Assembly: GCA_031256115.1 (NCBI GenBank)
Contig: JAIRRF010000312.1
Coordinates: forward strand, 1-16,467
Direction: 5' to 3'
Length of the DNA stretch: 16,467 nucleotides
Origin: Treponema sp.
GTDB lineage: Bacteria; Spirochaetota; Spirochaetia; Treponematales; Breznakiellaceae
Part shown: piece by piece, positions 7,482 through 12,681 of the stretch
How the letters are laid out: the number at the start of each line of letters is the position of its first letter
Numbering within the stretch: the stretch's first letter is position 1
The notes under the pieces: model-generated
Database searches by the model: none
What the model saw: only the letters and a program-made list of their open reading frames with translations
Told to the model about the DNA's origin: nothing
Made by a program: the position numbers and the translations under genes

Positions 7482-8714
7482 ATGGCTACACCTATTAAGC
7501 GTATCGAAAAGGATTTTTTGCTTAAAGTTCTCTATGACAATCAGATTCCATTAATGTACCTTTGCGACAGAACGGAATATATTTTACGGGTAGTAAGACC
7601 GGTAAAAAACGAAGTTTTTTTTAAATCGGATCGGCCCATTGCCAGTCTGAAACCCAAACAAAAAATAGAATTGATGTTTGATTACAAAGGCCAGATAATT
7701 ATCTTTACCGTAGAAGTAATGACTATAAAAGAAGACAATATTACTGCTCCGGTTCCTGAATTTCTTTTTAAAAATCTGGATCGCTCTTATTCCCGGGTTA
7801 ATATCCCTGACGATTTAAATATTAAGTTTACATTTCATGGCGACCGCTATTTCCTTCCTTATCCCAAAACTCACGAATTTATTGCCGAAGATATCGGTGA
7901 ATGGAAAAATAATACCGATCTTAAAGATGTCAAAAAGCTGATTGGGCAGATGGCGGCATGGGTTAAGGGCTGTGCCTCCGGCTATAAAATGGTAATTTTC
8001 AAGAATGTAAAACCTGCATCAATCGAAGAACTGCTTATCACCGATACGGGAAAATGCCTTTTTCTGCCTTCGACCACAATAAGTTTTTTACAGGAGGATC
8101 AGTACCCGGAAAAACGGCTTATTACCGAAGAAATATTCAGCCGTTATCTGGAAAAAACAGGCGTGGACTGCATGTATACCGAATCCACGATTAGCCGGTT
8201 TGTCAAACAAAAAGTTGAAGCCGGCTATTTTTCCGATGTCTGGGCGCCGATTTTATTTCATGAATATGTAATTGGGTATATCCGAATCTGGATAAACCAG
8301 AATGGAAAACTGCCCTTCGACTATAATCTGGTTGAAACTGTTTATCAATACGCAAAAGTGTTCGCATATAGCCTGAAAGAAACCGGTTATTTTAATTCAG
8401 GGCGGATAAAAAACGGACCCTTTGAAGGGAAGATTATTGATATTTCCGCATCGGGGCTGCTATTTAGCTATCCTCATTCACCGCTCTCCGGTACTCTCGT
8501 TCCGAACAGTGAACTGGTGGTTCATCTTTCCGCTCCAAACCGGAATATTCGGACCATTGCCAAAATAGTAAGGCATTATAAGGACAATACCAGGGGTTAC
8601 TTTGGCTGCCGTTTTATAGACATGGCCCCGGAAGATATGCGTTTTCTCTTTGAACATATTTACGGCAAGACCTTTACAGGCGCCGATGCTTCGGTTGTTG
8701 CGGGAAAAGCGTAG
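7482..8714 (+). CDS. PilZ-domain c-di-GMP-binding protein
   Basis: This is a 410-residue protein with no signal peptide or membrane segment. A PilZ domain occupies about residues 305-395: DISASG (320-325) is the D/NxSxxG motif, followed by beta strands and GYFGCRFIDM (372-381), then a helix. A second candidate element, RSYSR (101-105) followed by VNIPDDLNIKF, resembles the RxxxR arm at the start of PilZ domains, preceded by a beta-rich region like PilZ-associated N-terminal domains. Residues 150-300 are a mixed region. PilZ proteins bind c-di-GMP and control motility or attachment; T. denticola is known to have a PilZ protein affecting motility, but I cannot say this is its orthologue. The start is supported by AGGA 6 nt upstream of the ATG. 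It follows the exported protein by 8 bp. The PilZ call is confident; the biological output is unknown. Confidence 0.82.
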   Translation: MATPIKRIEKDFLLKVLYDNQIPLMYLCDRTEYILRVVRPVKNEVFFKSDRPIASLKPKQKIELMFDYKGQIIIFTVEVMTIKEDNITAPVPEFLFKNLDRSYSRVNIPDDLNIKFTFHGDRYFLPYPKTHEFIAEDIGEWKNNTDLKDVKKLIGQMAAWVKGCASGYKMVIFKNVKPASIEELLITDTGKCLFLPSTTISFLQEDQYPEKRLITEEIFSRYLEKTGVDCMYTESTISRFVKQKVEAGYFSDVWAPILFHEYVIGYIRIWINQNGKLPFDYNLVETVYQYAKVFAYSLKETGYFNSGRIKNGPFEGKIIDISASGLLFSYPHSPLSGTLVPNSELVVHLSAPNRNIRTIAKIVRHYKDNTRGYFGCRFIDMAPEDMRFLFEHIYGKTFTGADASVVAGKA

Positions 8715-8719
8715 GGGGA

Positions 8720-8996
8720 AAACCGCATAGGGGCAAAGCCATACCGGCGGCTAGTATCGTGTCACTGTTATAATAGTGGATATGACCTTTACAGATCTAA
8801 TGAAAAATGAAGCCTCTAAATGCATAAATTGGGTGGTTCTTTAATTGATTCGGAGGTTGTACCAAATAGGCTTTATCCACAGTTTAGTTTGTGACACGAT
8901 ACTAGATGGTCATGGCAATTTTCTACGGACGCTTTGGCATCGCATTTTTCTATGCATGCCATGCGCCCCCGGTATGGCTCTGCCCCTATGCGGTTT
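8720..8996. repeat. Long inverted repeat (32-bp arms) interrupted by a MITE
   Basis: The left arm 8720-8751 and right arm 8965-8996 are inverted copies, 30 of 32 positions identical (core ACCGCATAGGGGCA). A further inner pair, CATGGCA (8911-8917) and TGCCATG (8957-8963), lies between them. With the inserted element at 8752-8904 removed, the sequence would be one ~125-bp imperfect palindrome starting 6 bp after the PilZ stop. There is no T-run after either arm, so an ordinary terminator is unlikely; it looks like a palindromic repeat family or an RNA hairpin. No credible gene is visible in 8715-9064. Confidence 0.8.
8752..8904. mobile_element. MITE-like non-autonomous element, IS630/Tc1-mariner type
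   Basis: The ends are perfect inverted repeats: CTAGTATCGTGTCAC at 8751-8765 and its reverse complement at 8891-8905. This fits an element GTATCGTGTCAC...GTGACACGATAC (8754-8902, 149 bp) inserted into a CTAG site with duplicated TA (8752-8753 and 8903-8904). IS630-family elements are known to target CTAG and duplicate TA. The interior is too short for a transposase. It holds TATAAT (8769-8774) and, 7 nt later, a 20-codon ORF (8782-8844, starting MTFTDLMKNEASK), possibly the residue of a transposase N-terminus. Excision would restore CTAG and join the two halves of the surrounding palindrome. The structure is clear; the transposase that moves it is not in the window. Confidence 0.75.
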
Positions 8997-9004
8997 ATGC
9001 TCAC

Positions 9005-9055
9005 ATAAGGTACTCTCATCACCGGTTAAGGTGCCTGATATTCCTTATCTGTTTT
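9005..9055 (+). terminator. Possible terminator: nested hairpin followed by T-run
   Basis: ATAAGG (9005-9010) pairs with CCTTAT (9043-9048). Inside, CACC (9020-9023) pairs with GGTG (9030-9033) around a 6-nt loop. The two 9-nt internal strands are of equal length. TTTTT follows at 9051-9055. The stems are short and AT-rich, so termination would be weak. It could end transcripts from the PilZ unit on the plus strand, or simply be structured repeat DNA. Confidence 0.3.
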
Positions 9056-9064
9056 TAACTATTG

Positions 9065-9268
9065 CTATACCGGAATGGCGACTTGACCTGTATGAACAGG
9101 CGCGGCAGGATGAATATCATCAAACTCCATAATGTCGCCATACAGTGAAACAAGCATTTCTTCCAATTCGCCTATGCTGTCCCCTTGCGTCATATAATCC
9201 GGATATTGGTTTAGAAAACCGATATATCCGCCTTCTTTTACTTCCCAATAGGTATATGATAACTGCAT
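9065..9268 (-). CDS. hicB: HicB-family antitoxin, apparently orphan
   Basis: This is a 67-residue protein. Residues 5-45 (YTYWEVKEGGYIGFLNQYPDY, then MTQGDSIGELEEMLVSLYGDI) match the short HicB fold: two strands, the P-x-x-x-TQG turn and the amphipathic helix EL(E)EML. HicB neutralises the HicA mRNA interferase and often autoregulates; short forms lack a DNA-binding domain. The C-terminal ~20 residues (from EFDDIHPAAPV) are of unknown origin but read through cleanly to a TAG. The ATG is at 9266-9268, with only a distant AGGA upstream. I find no HicA: the ~70 bp past the stop hold a hairpin, and beyond is the palindrome/MITE patch. The gene may therefore be a survivor of a decayed toxin-antitoxin pair or a stand-alone antitoxin. 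It sits in the most repeat-rich part of the window. Confidence 0.68.
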   Translation of the reverse strand: MQLSYTYWEVKEGGYIGFLNQYPDYMTQGDSIGELEEMLVSLYGDIMEFDDIHPAAPVHTGQVAIPV

Positions 9269-9338
9269 ATATGATTATTATTTCCTGACTTTGTATACCA
9301 ATCAACGCAGATACTGTCGGAATAATTCTGAATAGATT

Positions 9339-9420
9339 CTCGCGGAGACGAGACTTAAAGATCACGAAGAACGCCAAGCCATACTTCCTCATCTTCTTTG
9401 CGGCTTGGCATCTTTGCGAG
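9339..9420. repeat. Decayed hairpin repeat of the CGCAAAG/CACGAAG word type
   Basis: CTCGCGGAGA (9339-9348) is inverted as TCTTTGCGAG (9411-9420) with two mismatches, and GCCAAGCC (9373-9380) is inverted as GGCTTGGC (9402-9409) around a 21-nt loop. Flanks carry related words: ATCAACGCAGAT (9301-9312), and TTCGTGATGGTTCGTGTGG at about 9453-9471. From general knowledge, intergenic elements made of words such as CGCAAAG, CACGAAG and TTCGTG recur in many bacterial genomes; this looks like an eroded copy. The gene-free stretch 9269-9584 between hicB and nagA contains this element. I see nothing else there beyond a weak CCCCT/AGGGG dyad at about 9526-9540 downstream of nagA. Confidence 0.55.
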
Positions 9421-9584
9421 AGAAAAATCCAGGAAACTCATCAATTAAAATTGTTCGTGATGGTTCGTGTGGTTAGTGGTAAAAATTTCTTCATTTCCCC
9501 TGGCAAAACAGCGTTGTCAAGAACACCCCTATGGCGAGGGGCATTGGCAGAGGAACCGGTCGTATAGTATTGGTAGATGATGCA

Positions 9585-10766
9585 TTACCGCATGTTTTTA
9601 CGGTACACAATCCGGCCTCCTTTTATGGTAAGCAACACATTAAATTGATTGTCCAATATTACCAGATCCGCGTCCTTGCCGGGGGCAATGCTTCCCTTTC
9701 GGTCAAAGATTCCTATGGAACGGGCCGGATTTTCAGAGGCCATTTTTAAAGCGGTTCCTGCGGAAAAACCATAACGGGTAAGATTAAAGGCACATTGGTT
9801 TAAGCCCACATTGGTTCCCGCCAGTACGCCCGTTTCGGTTTCAAGACAGCCCCGGACAACAATCAGGGGACGGTTATGAACCATGTAACTGCCTTCAGGA
9901 AGGCCGGAACAAACGTTATTGTCCGAGACAAGGACAACTTTGCCGGGGTCTGTTGCAGAAACAAACATTTTAATGATGGTGGGGCTTACATGGCGGCCGT
10001 CGGCAATTAGTTCCATAATAGCGCCATGCTGCCAGGCGGCGGTAATGATTCCCTTATATCGCTGGTTTAAAGACGGCATAGTATTAAAGGTATGGGTAAC
10101 ACGGTTTGCTCCGGCGGAAAAAGCTTTCATGGCGGTATCATAATCCGCCTCGGTATGCCCAATTGAAACAGAAACACCTGCAGCGGTAAGAGTTTCTATA
10201 AAAGACATGTTTTCTTTGATCTCGGGAGCCAGGGTCCATACTTTTACAAGCCCGGCGGATTTATCCAGGATCCGCTTAATTTCGATTTTATTCGCGGGGC
10301 GGATATATTGTTCCTGATGCATGCCTTTTCTGCTTTTGTTAAAATAGGGGCCTTCCAGATGGACTCCGACAATTTCCACACTATTGGAATTGTTTTTTTC
10401 CGACAGTGCCAGGTTTCGTTCAATAAAATTCAGCATCTTTTGATAGGGAGAAGATTCCAGTGTAGGCAGAATCGAAGTAACGCCGGAACCGGATAGCCAT
10501 TCTTGCAGTTTTCCCCATCCCGTATCATACTCTGTACCTGTAGACCCCGAATCATATCCAAAACCGTTTCCCCCATGATTATGAGTGTCGATAAAACCCG
10601 AACTTAACAGGCAGCCTTCCGCATCAATCAATTCAACACCGGTGGTTAAGGAGGGAGGCTCATCGTACCAGAGGGCTGCAATTTTACCCTGATCAATGCC
10701 AAGTTGTCCTTTTCTAAAAGTATCATTATCTTGCAGAATCAAGCTGTTTTTTATCAGAAGCTGCAT
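9585..10766 (-). CDS. nagA: N-acetylglucosamine-6-phosphate deacetylase
   Basis: This is a 393-residue cytoplasmic amidohydrolase that would convert GlcNAc-6-P to GlcN-6-P and acetate in amino-sugar or cell-wall recycling. In order it shows GFIDTHNHGGNGF (57-69), giving the HxH metal pair H62/H64; HLEGPYFN (136-143), with metal ligand Glu138; IGHTEADYD (202-210), with His204; THTFNTM (224-230), with His225; DGRHV (256-260); and LVSDNN (279-284), with catalytic Asp282. The C-terminal APGKDADLVILD (361-372) is the usual return to the small beta domain. The presence of HxH resembles the two-metal Bacillus type rather than E. coli NagA. Length is normal. The ATG is at 10764-10766, with TATAAT 9 nt upstream and GGA 6 nt upstream. 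No nagB or sugar transporter lies nearby, so it is probably a single-gene transcript. Confidence 0.9.
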   Translation of the reverse strand: MQLLIKNSLILQDNDTFRKGQLGIDQGKIAALWYDEPPSLTTGVELIDAEGCLLSSGFIDTHNHGGNGFGYDSGSTGTEYDTGWGKLQEWLSGSGVTSILPTLESSPYQKMLNFIERNLALSEKNNSNSVEIVGVHLEGPYFNKSRKGMHQEQYIRPANKIEIKRILDKSAGLVKVWTLAPEIKENMSFIETLTAAGVSVSIGHTEADYDTAMKAFSAGANRVTHTFNTMPSLNQRYKGIITAAWQHGAIMELIADGRHVSPTIIKMFVSATDPGKVVLVSDNNVCSGLPEGSYMVHNRPLIVVRGCLETETGVLAGTNVGLNQCAFNLTRYGFSAGTALKMASENPARSIGIFDRKGSIAPGKDADLVILDNQFNVLLTIKGGRIVYRKNMR

Positions 10767-10775
10767 ACATTATCC

Positions 10776-10781
10776 ATTATA
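10776..10781 (-). promoter_or_regulatory. Predicted -10 box of nagA
   Basis: TATAAT on the minus strand ends 9 nt before the nagA ATG, which would give a 5' leader of only about 3 nt. No good -35 is seen at 16-18 bp spacing (ATACTG at 17 bp). The GGA just before the start could alternatively serve as a weak Shine-Dalgarno on a longer transcript. Confidence 0.4.
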
Positions 10782-10841
10782 CCGATTATCAGGTAAGGCA
10801 GTATCTTATTCCAGGTCTTATTGAGAGCTTCAGCTATTGAT

Positions 10842-10933
10842 CCTCCCGCAGTCTGGGGGAAGACCTTCCTGTAACCTGGGGGAGGACCCTCCCTTAGCTT
10901 AAGGGAAGACCCTCCCGCAGCCTAAGGGAAAGT
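10842..10933. repeat. Four-copy 23-bp tandem repeat with internal dyad
   Basis: Copies are at 10842-10864, 10865-10887, 10888-10910 and 10911-10933, with no spacers. Each has the pattern CCTCCC, then 7-8 variable bases, then GGGGA/AGAC. Copies differ at several positions, but the 23-bp period is exact. Every copy can fold on itself; copy 3 contains a perfect CCCTTA-GCT-TAAGGG hairpin (10891-10905). Copy 4 overlaps the 3' end of the DUF4469 gene and contains its TAG stop (10922-10924), so the array grew from, or into, the end of that gene. It lies between this stop and the nagA promoter. No T-run follows. Confidence 0.85.
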
Positions 10934-11698
10934 TGCTTTCTGGGCTGTAATGAAAAACTCGGACTGGACATACCTTAAATCCTTATGTAATTGACTATGT
11001 CCTTTGACCACAGCTTGTGTCATAAGCTCAATCCGGTATACTTTCCCTTCAGGCAAATCCGGGGGAACCAATACTTTTAGGGTTCTGGGCTCGTTGACGG
11101 CGATTTGCCGGGCTTTAACAGGATTGCCATCTACCGGCGTAAAATAAAGCCCGGCTTTGTCCTGGTGTACTTCATCCGCTTTAATTTTGATGCCCTGACC
11201 ATGTATGGTAATCATGCCGCCGATGCTCATTACTTCATTTTCCCGGCCTGTAGTTTCATCCCAGACTGTCCCGATACAGCCTTCATTCGATGCAAAACCG
11301 TCAAAGAGAATCTCCGCACGGTCAACCAGATATGCATTAAGTTCTTCACTGGCCTGGAAATGGACTTTGGGGGATACTCCGCCAGGAAGGCAGGTCTCGG
11401 TGCCGTCATATTCCCCGCCGACATAAACATTCAGAGTACCCAGAGGCGTCTTTATGGTATAACCGTCGGCAAGGTGGTAGAAAATCAGCTCTATGGCTGT
11501 GGACAGGCCTTCCTCAATAACCTTAGGGGCGGTATGAATGTTAAATATTTCAGCCTTACCTGCGAGGGCGTGAATGTCCAGCACCGGTCGGCGGGCAGGC
11601 CGAAGCACATAGGGCTTTTTCGCTCCGGGCAAGGTCGCAGGAGCGAATCTAACCACAATCTTGTGCAGGATGTCTTTATAGGTAAAGCCAATTGCCAT
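10922..11698 (-). CDS. HU/IHF-like DNA-binding domain plus DUF4469 protein
   Basis: This 258-residue protein has two recognisable parts. Residues about 38-130 resemble the HU/IHF-like domain found in Bacteroidetes and spirochaete proteins: helical AEIFNIHTAPKVIEEGLSTA, the strand LADGYTIKTPLGTLNVYVGG, and a later strand PKVHFQAS. Residues about 160-250 fit DUF4469, an immunoglobulin-like beta domain: GGMITIHGQGIKI, AGLYFTPVDG, NEPRTLKVLVPPDLPEG, YRIELMTQ. The function of this combination is unknown; DNA binding is predicted from the fold only. No signal peptide is visible. The ATG at 11696-11698 follows a very AT-rich stretch with no Shine-Dalgarno. A TATTAT box about 11 nt upstream could be a -10, again implying a very short leader. 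Its stop codon lies inside a 23-bp tandem repeat. It appears to be monocistronic. Confidence 0.72.
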   Translation of the reverse strand: MAIGFTYKDILHKIVVRFAPATLPGAKKPYVLRPARRPVLDIHALAGKAEIFNIHTAPKVIEEGLSTAIELIFYHLADGYTIKTPLGTLNVYVGGEYDGTETCLPGGVSPKVHFQASEELNAYLVDRAEILFDGFASNEGCIGTVWDETTGRENEVMSIGGMITIHGQGIKIKADEVHQDKAGLYFTPVDGNPVKARQIAVNEPRTLKVLVPPDLPEGKVYRIELMTQAVVKGHSQLHKDLRYVQSEFFITAQKATFP

Positions 11699-11747
11699 GT
11701 ATCTTTTTAATAATATAATAAAAAAAATAATGAATCGAAAATATCCT

Positions 11748-11776
11748 TTGTCATAATATTAAAAAAGCTGTATATT
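11748..11776 (+). promoter_or_regulatory. Predicted promoter of the 61-residue ORF
   Basis: TTGTCA (11748-11753), exactly 17 bp, TATATT (11771-11776). The ATG at 11783 starts 6 nt after the -10 box, so transcription should begin at the start codon itself. This near-consensus promoter is the best argument that the small ORF downstream is real. Confidence 0.6.
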
Positions 11777-11782
11777 TATAGT

Positions 11783-11968
11783 ATGTGTGGTACATGTATA
11801 GAAGGAACATCCGGCCCCATGCAAAATGGACAGGGATCGGCGATCAGGGCGGTTGAACAAACCAATGCCGGCCAGAACATGCAGCAAAACCAAGACCGGA
11901 TAAAGCTGCAGAATAGCGTTCAGATCACCAATCCGGACCTGGGGAACAGGATTAACCTGCTCGTTTAA
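11783..11968 (+). CDS. Small protein of unknown function (61 residues)
   Basis: This is a short Gln/Asn-rich protein that begins MCGTC, giving a CxxC pair, and ends with NPDLGNRINLLV. The end weakly resembles the PHLGxxID tail of YjfB-type putative motility proteins, but the N-terminus does not fit, so I make no family call. It is hydrophilic, with no signal peptide or membrane segment. There is no Shine-Dalgarno; a near-consensus promoter places its start site at the ATG. It converges on the aspartic protease gene, with 11 bp between stops and no terminator in the gap. An alternative start at 11819 (Met13) would drop the cysteines. It is judged real mainly from the promoter and an uninterrupted frame. 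Confidence 0.5.
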   Translation: MCGTCIEGTSGPMQNGQGSAIRAVEQTNAGQNMQQNQDRIKLQNSVQITNPDLGNRINLLV

Positions 11969-11979
11969 ATGCTTTATTA

Positions 11980-12468
11980 TTAATGAACCTGATCAGGCTG
12001 GCTGCCATTTGCGGCATTTTCTGACGGAGCCAAGTATATATTTTTAACACAATGTATTACTTGATCACCGTGTACGCCGGCTACTTCCTGTTTGGTGGGA
12101 TTGACCATTAAGTCCATTGCTTCAAGAGGGATTGCGCCGAGCAAAACTTCTTCGGCATCCGGTAATACGAGTGCTTCGCATATGGCGCTTCGGTTTTTCC
12201 AGCGAACTTCCAGCGGGCCGACTATGTTATACTTTGAGGCTGTTCCGTCTGCAAGGGTCCCGGTATCAGTTCTTGTTATTCCAACTCCAAGCTGTTTGCG
12301 GACTGCTTCGTTGATGACTAATGTCCATGCGCCGGTGTCTACCAAAGCATCTATGGTAGTTTGCCGGATTTCTGGTTCCTGGATTAGTCCCGCTTCTGCC
12401 TTAATTGCATCGGCGACGTTTTTCAAAGTGATTGATGTTCGAACTAATCCCATCTTTTTACACTCCAT
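11980..12468 (-). CDS. Clan AA (retropepsin-like) aspartic protease, AF_0612 type
   Basis: This 162-residue protein has the single-domain retropepsin-like layout, so the active enzyme would be a dimer. DALVDTGAWTLVI (40-52) holds the catalytic DTG at 44-46. ADGTASKYNIVGPLEVRW (73-90) covers the flap region. EVLLGAIPLEAMDLMVNP (107-124) gives the hydrophobic-Gly motif and the helix after it. It matches the small bacterial/archaeal AF_0612 clan AA family, common in treponemes and cyanobacteria, whose natural substrates are unknown. The annotated ATG (12466-12468) has AAGG about 6 nt upstream. Met6 (12453) begins the usual family start MGLV and has GGAG 9 nt upstream, so it is a credible alternative. 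The last ~15 residues are hydrophilic and variable. No partner gene is evident apart from a 20-codon ORF just upstream. Confidence 0.83.
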   Translation of the reverse strand: MECKKMGLVRTSITLKNVADAIKAEAGLIQEPEIRQTTIDALVDTGAWTLVINEAVRKQLGVGITRTDTGTLADGTASKYNIVGPLEVRWKNRSAICEALVLPDAEEVLLGAIPLEAMDLMVNPTKQEVAGVHGDQVIHCVKNIYLAPSENAANGSQPDQVH

Positions 12469-12476
12469 ACCCCACC

Positions 12477-12539
12477 TTATTCCATGTCCGGGTCATCGTC
12501 AAGGCATTGCGGGCAGGCAAATGAGAAAGAAGTTCCCAT
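12477..12539 (-). CDS. Possible 20-residue leader ORF before the protease gene
   Basis: The frame reads MGTSFSFACPQCLDDDPDME and ends with a TAA at 12477-12479 that directly abuts the protease's Shine-Dalgarno, 8 nt before the protease ATG. It contains a CPxC pair and an acidic tail. The tight spacing would suit translational coupling. At this length chance cannot be excluded, and no Shine-Dalgarno precedes it. Confidence 0.25.
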   Translation of the reverse strand: MGTSFSFACPQCLDDDPDME

Positions 12540-12556
12540 ATTAAAAACCCAAAAAC

Positions 12557-12574
12557 TGTCTACTTTTGTAGACA
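12557..12574. promoter_or_regulatory. Operator-like dyad upstream of kinase and protease
   Basis: TGTCTAC-TTTT-GTAGACA is a perfect 7-bp inverted repeat with a 4-nt centre. It lies between two divergent genes (protease at 12468, kinase at 12682), about 20 bp upstream of the predicted kinase -35. Size and symmetry fit the binding site of a dimeric repressor; the regulator cannot be named. It could also be a short RNA hairpin, but no T-run follows. Confidence 0.4.
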
Positions 12575-12592
12575 CCAAGATGGTAATGACAG

Positions 12593-12621
12593 TTGAACAA
12601 TCCTTATTTTTCTTATATCAT
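12593..12621 (+). promoter_or_regulatory. Candidate promoter of the hybrid kinase gene
   Basis: TTGAAC (12593-12598), 17 bp, TATCAT (12616-12621). This would give a leader of about 54 nt, unlike the very short leaders elsewhere. No Shine-Dalgarno is seen before the ATG at 12682. AT-rich DNA at 12640-12675 offers other, weaker -10 boxes closer to the start. Confidence 0.35.
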
Positions 12622-12681
12622 TATTGTAATGGATGTTATTTATATTAAAAAATTAGCCTGTCATTTTCTTACAGTTTTACC

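Noticed and set aside
8997..9064. Search for hicA downstream of hicB
   Set aside because: No frame shows the HicA double-stranded RNA-binding-like pattern or its catalytic His context.
8845..9132. 95-codon plus-strand ORF across the MITE end and palindrome
   Set aside because: It crosses the MITE boundary, the palindrome arm and the antisense of hicB, and has no recognisable protein features.
9120..9392. 90-codon minus-strand ORF
   Set aside because: It overlaps hicB in another frame and runs through the repeat; the peptide has no coding character.
10842..10933. CRISPR-like array
   Set aside because: The 23-bp units are contiguous with no spacers, they are diverged, and no cas genes are present.
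12092..12544. 150-codon plus-strand ORF
   Set aside because: It is antisense to the aspartic protease, whose DTG and LLGA motifs identify the real frame.
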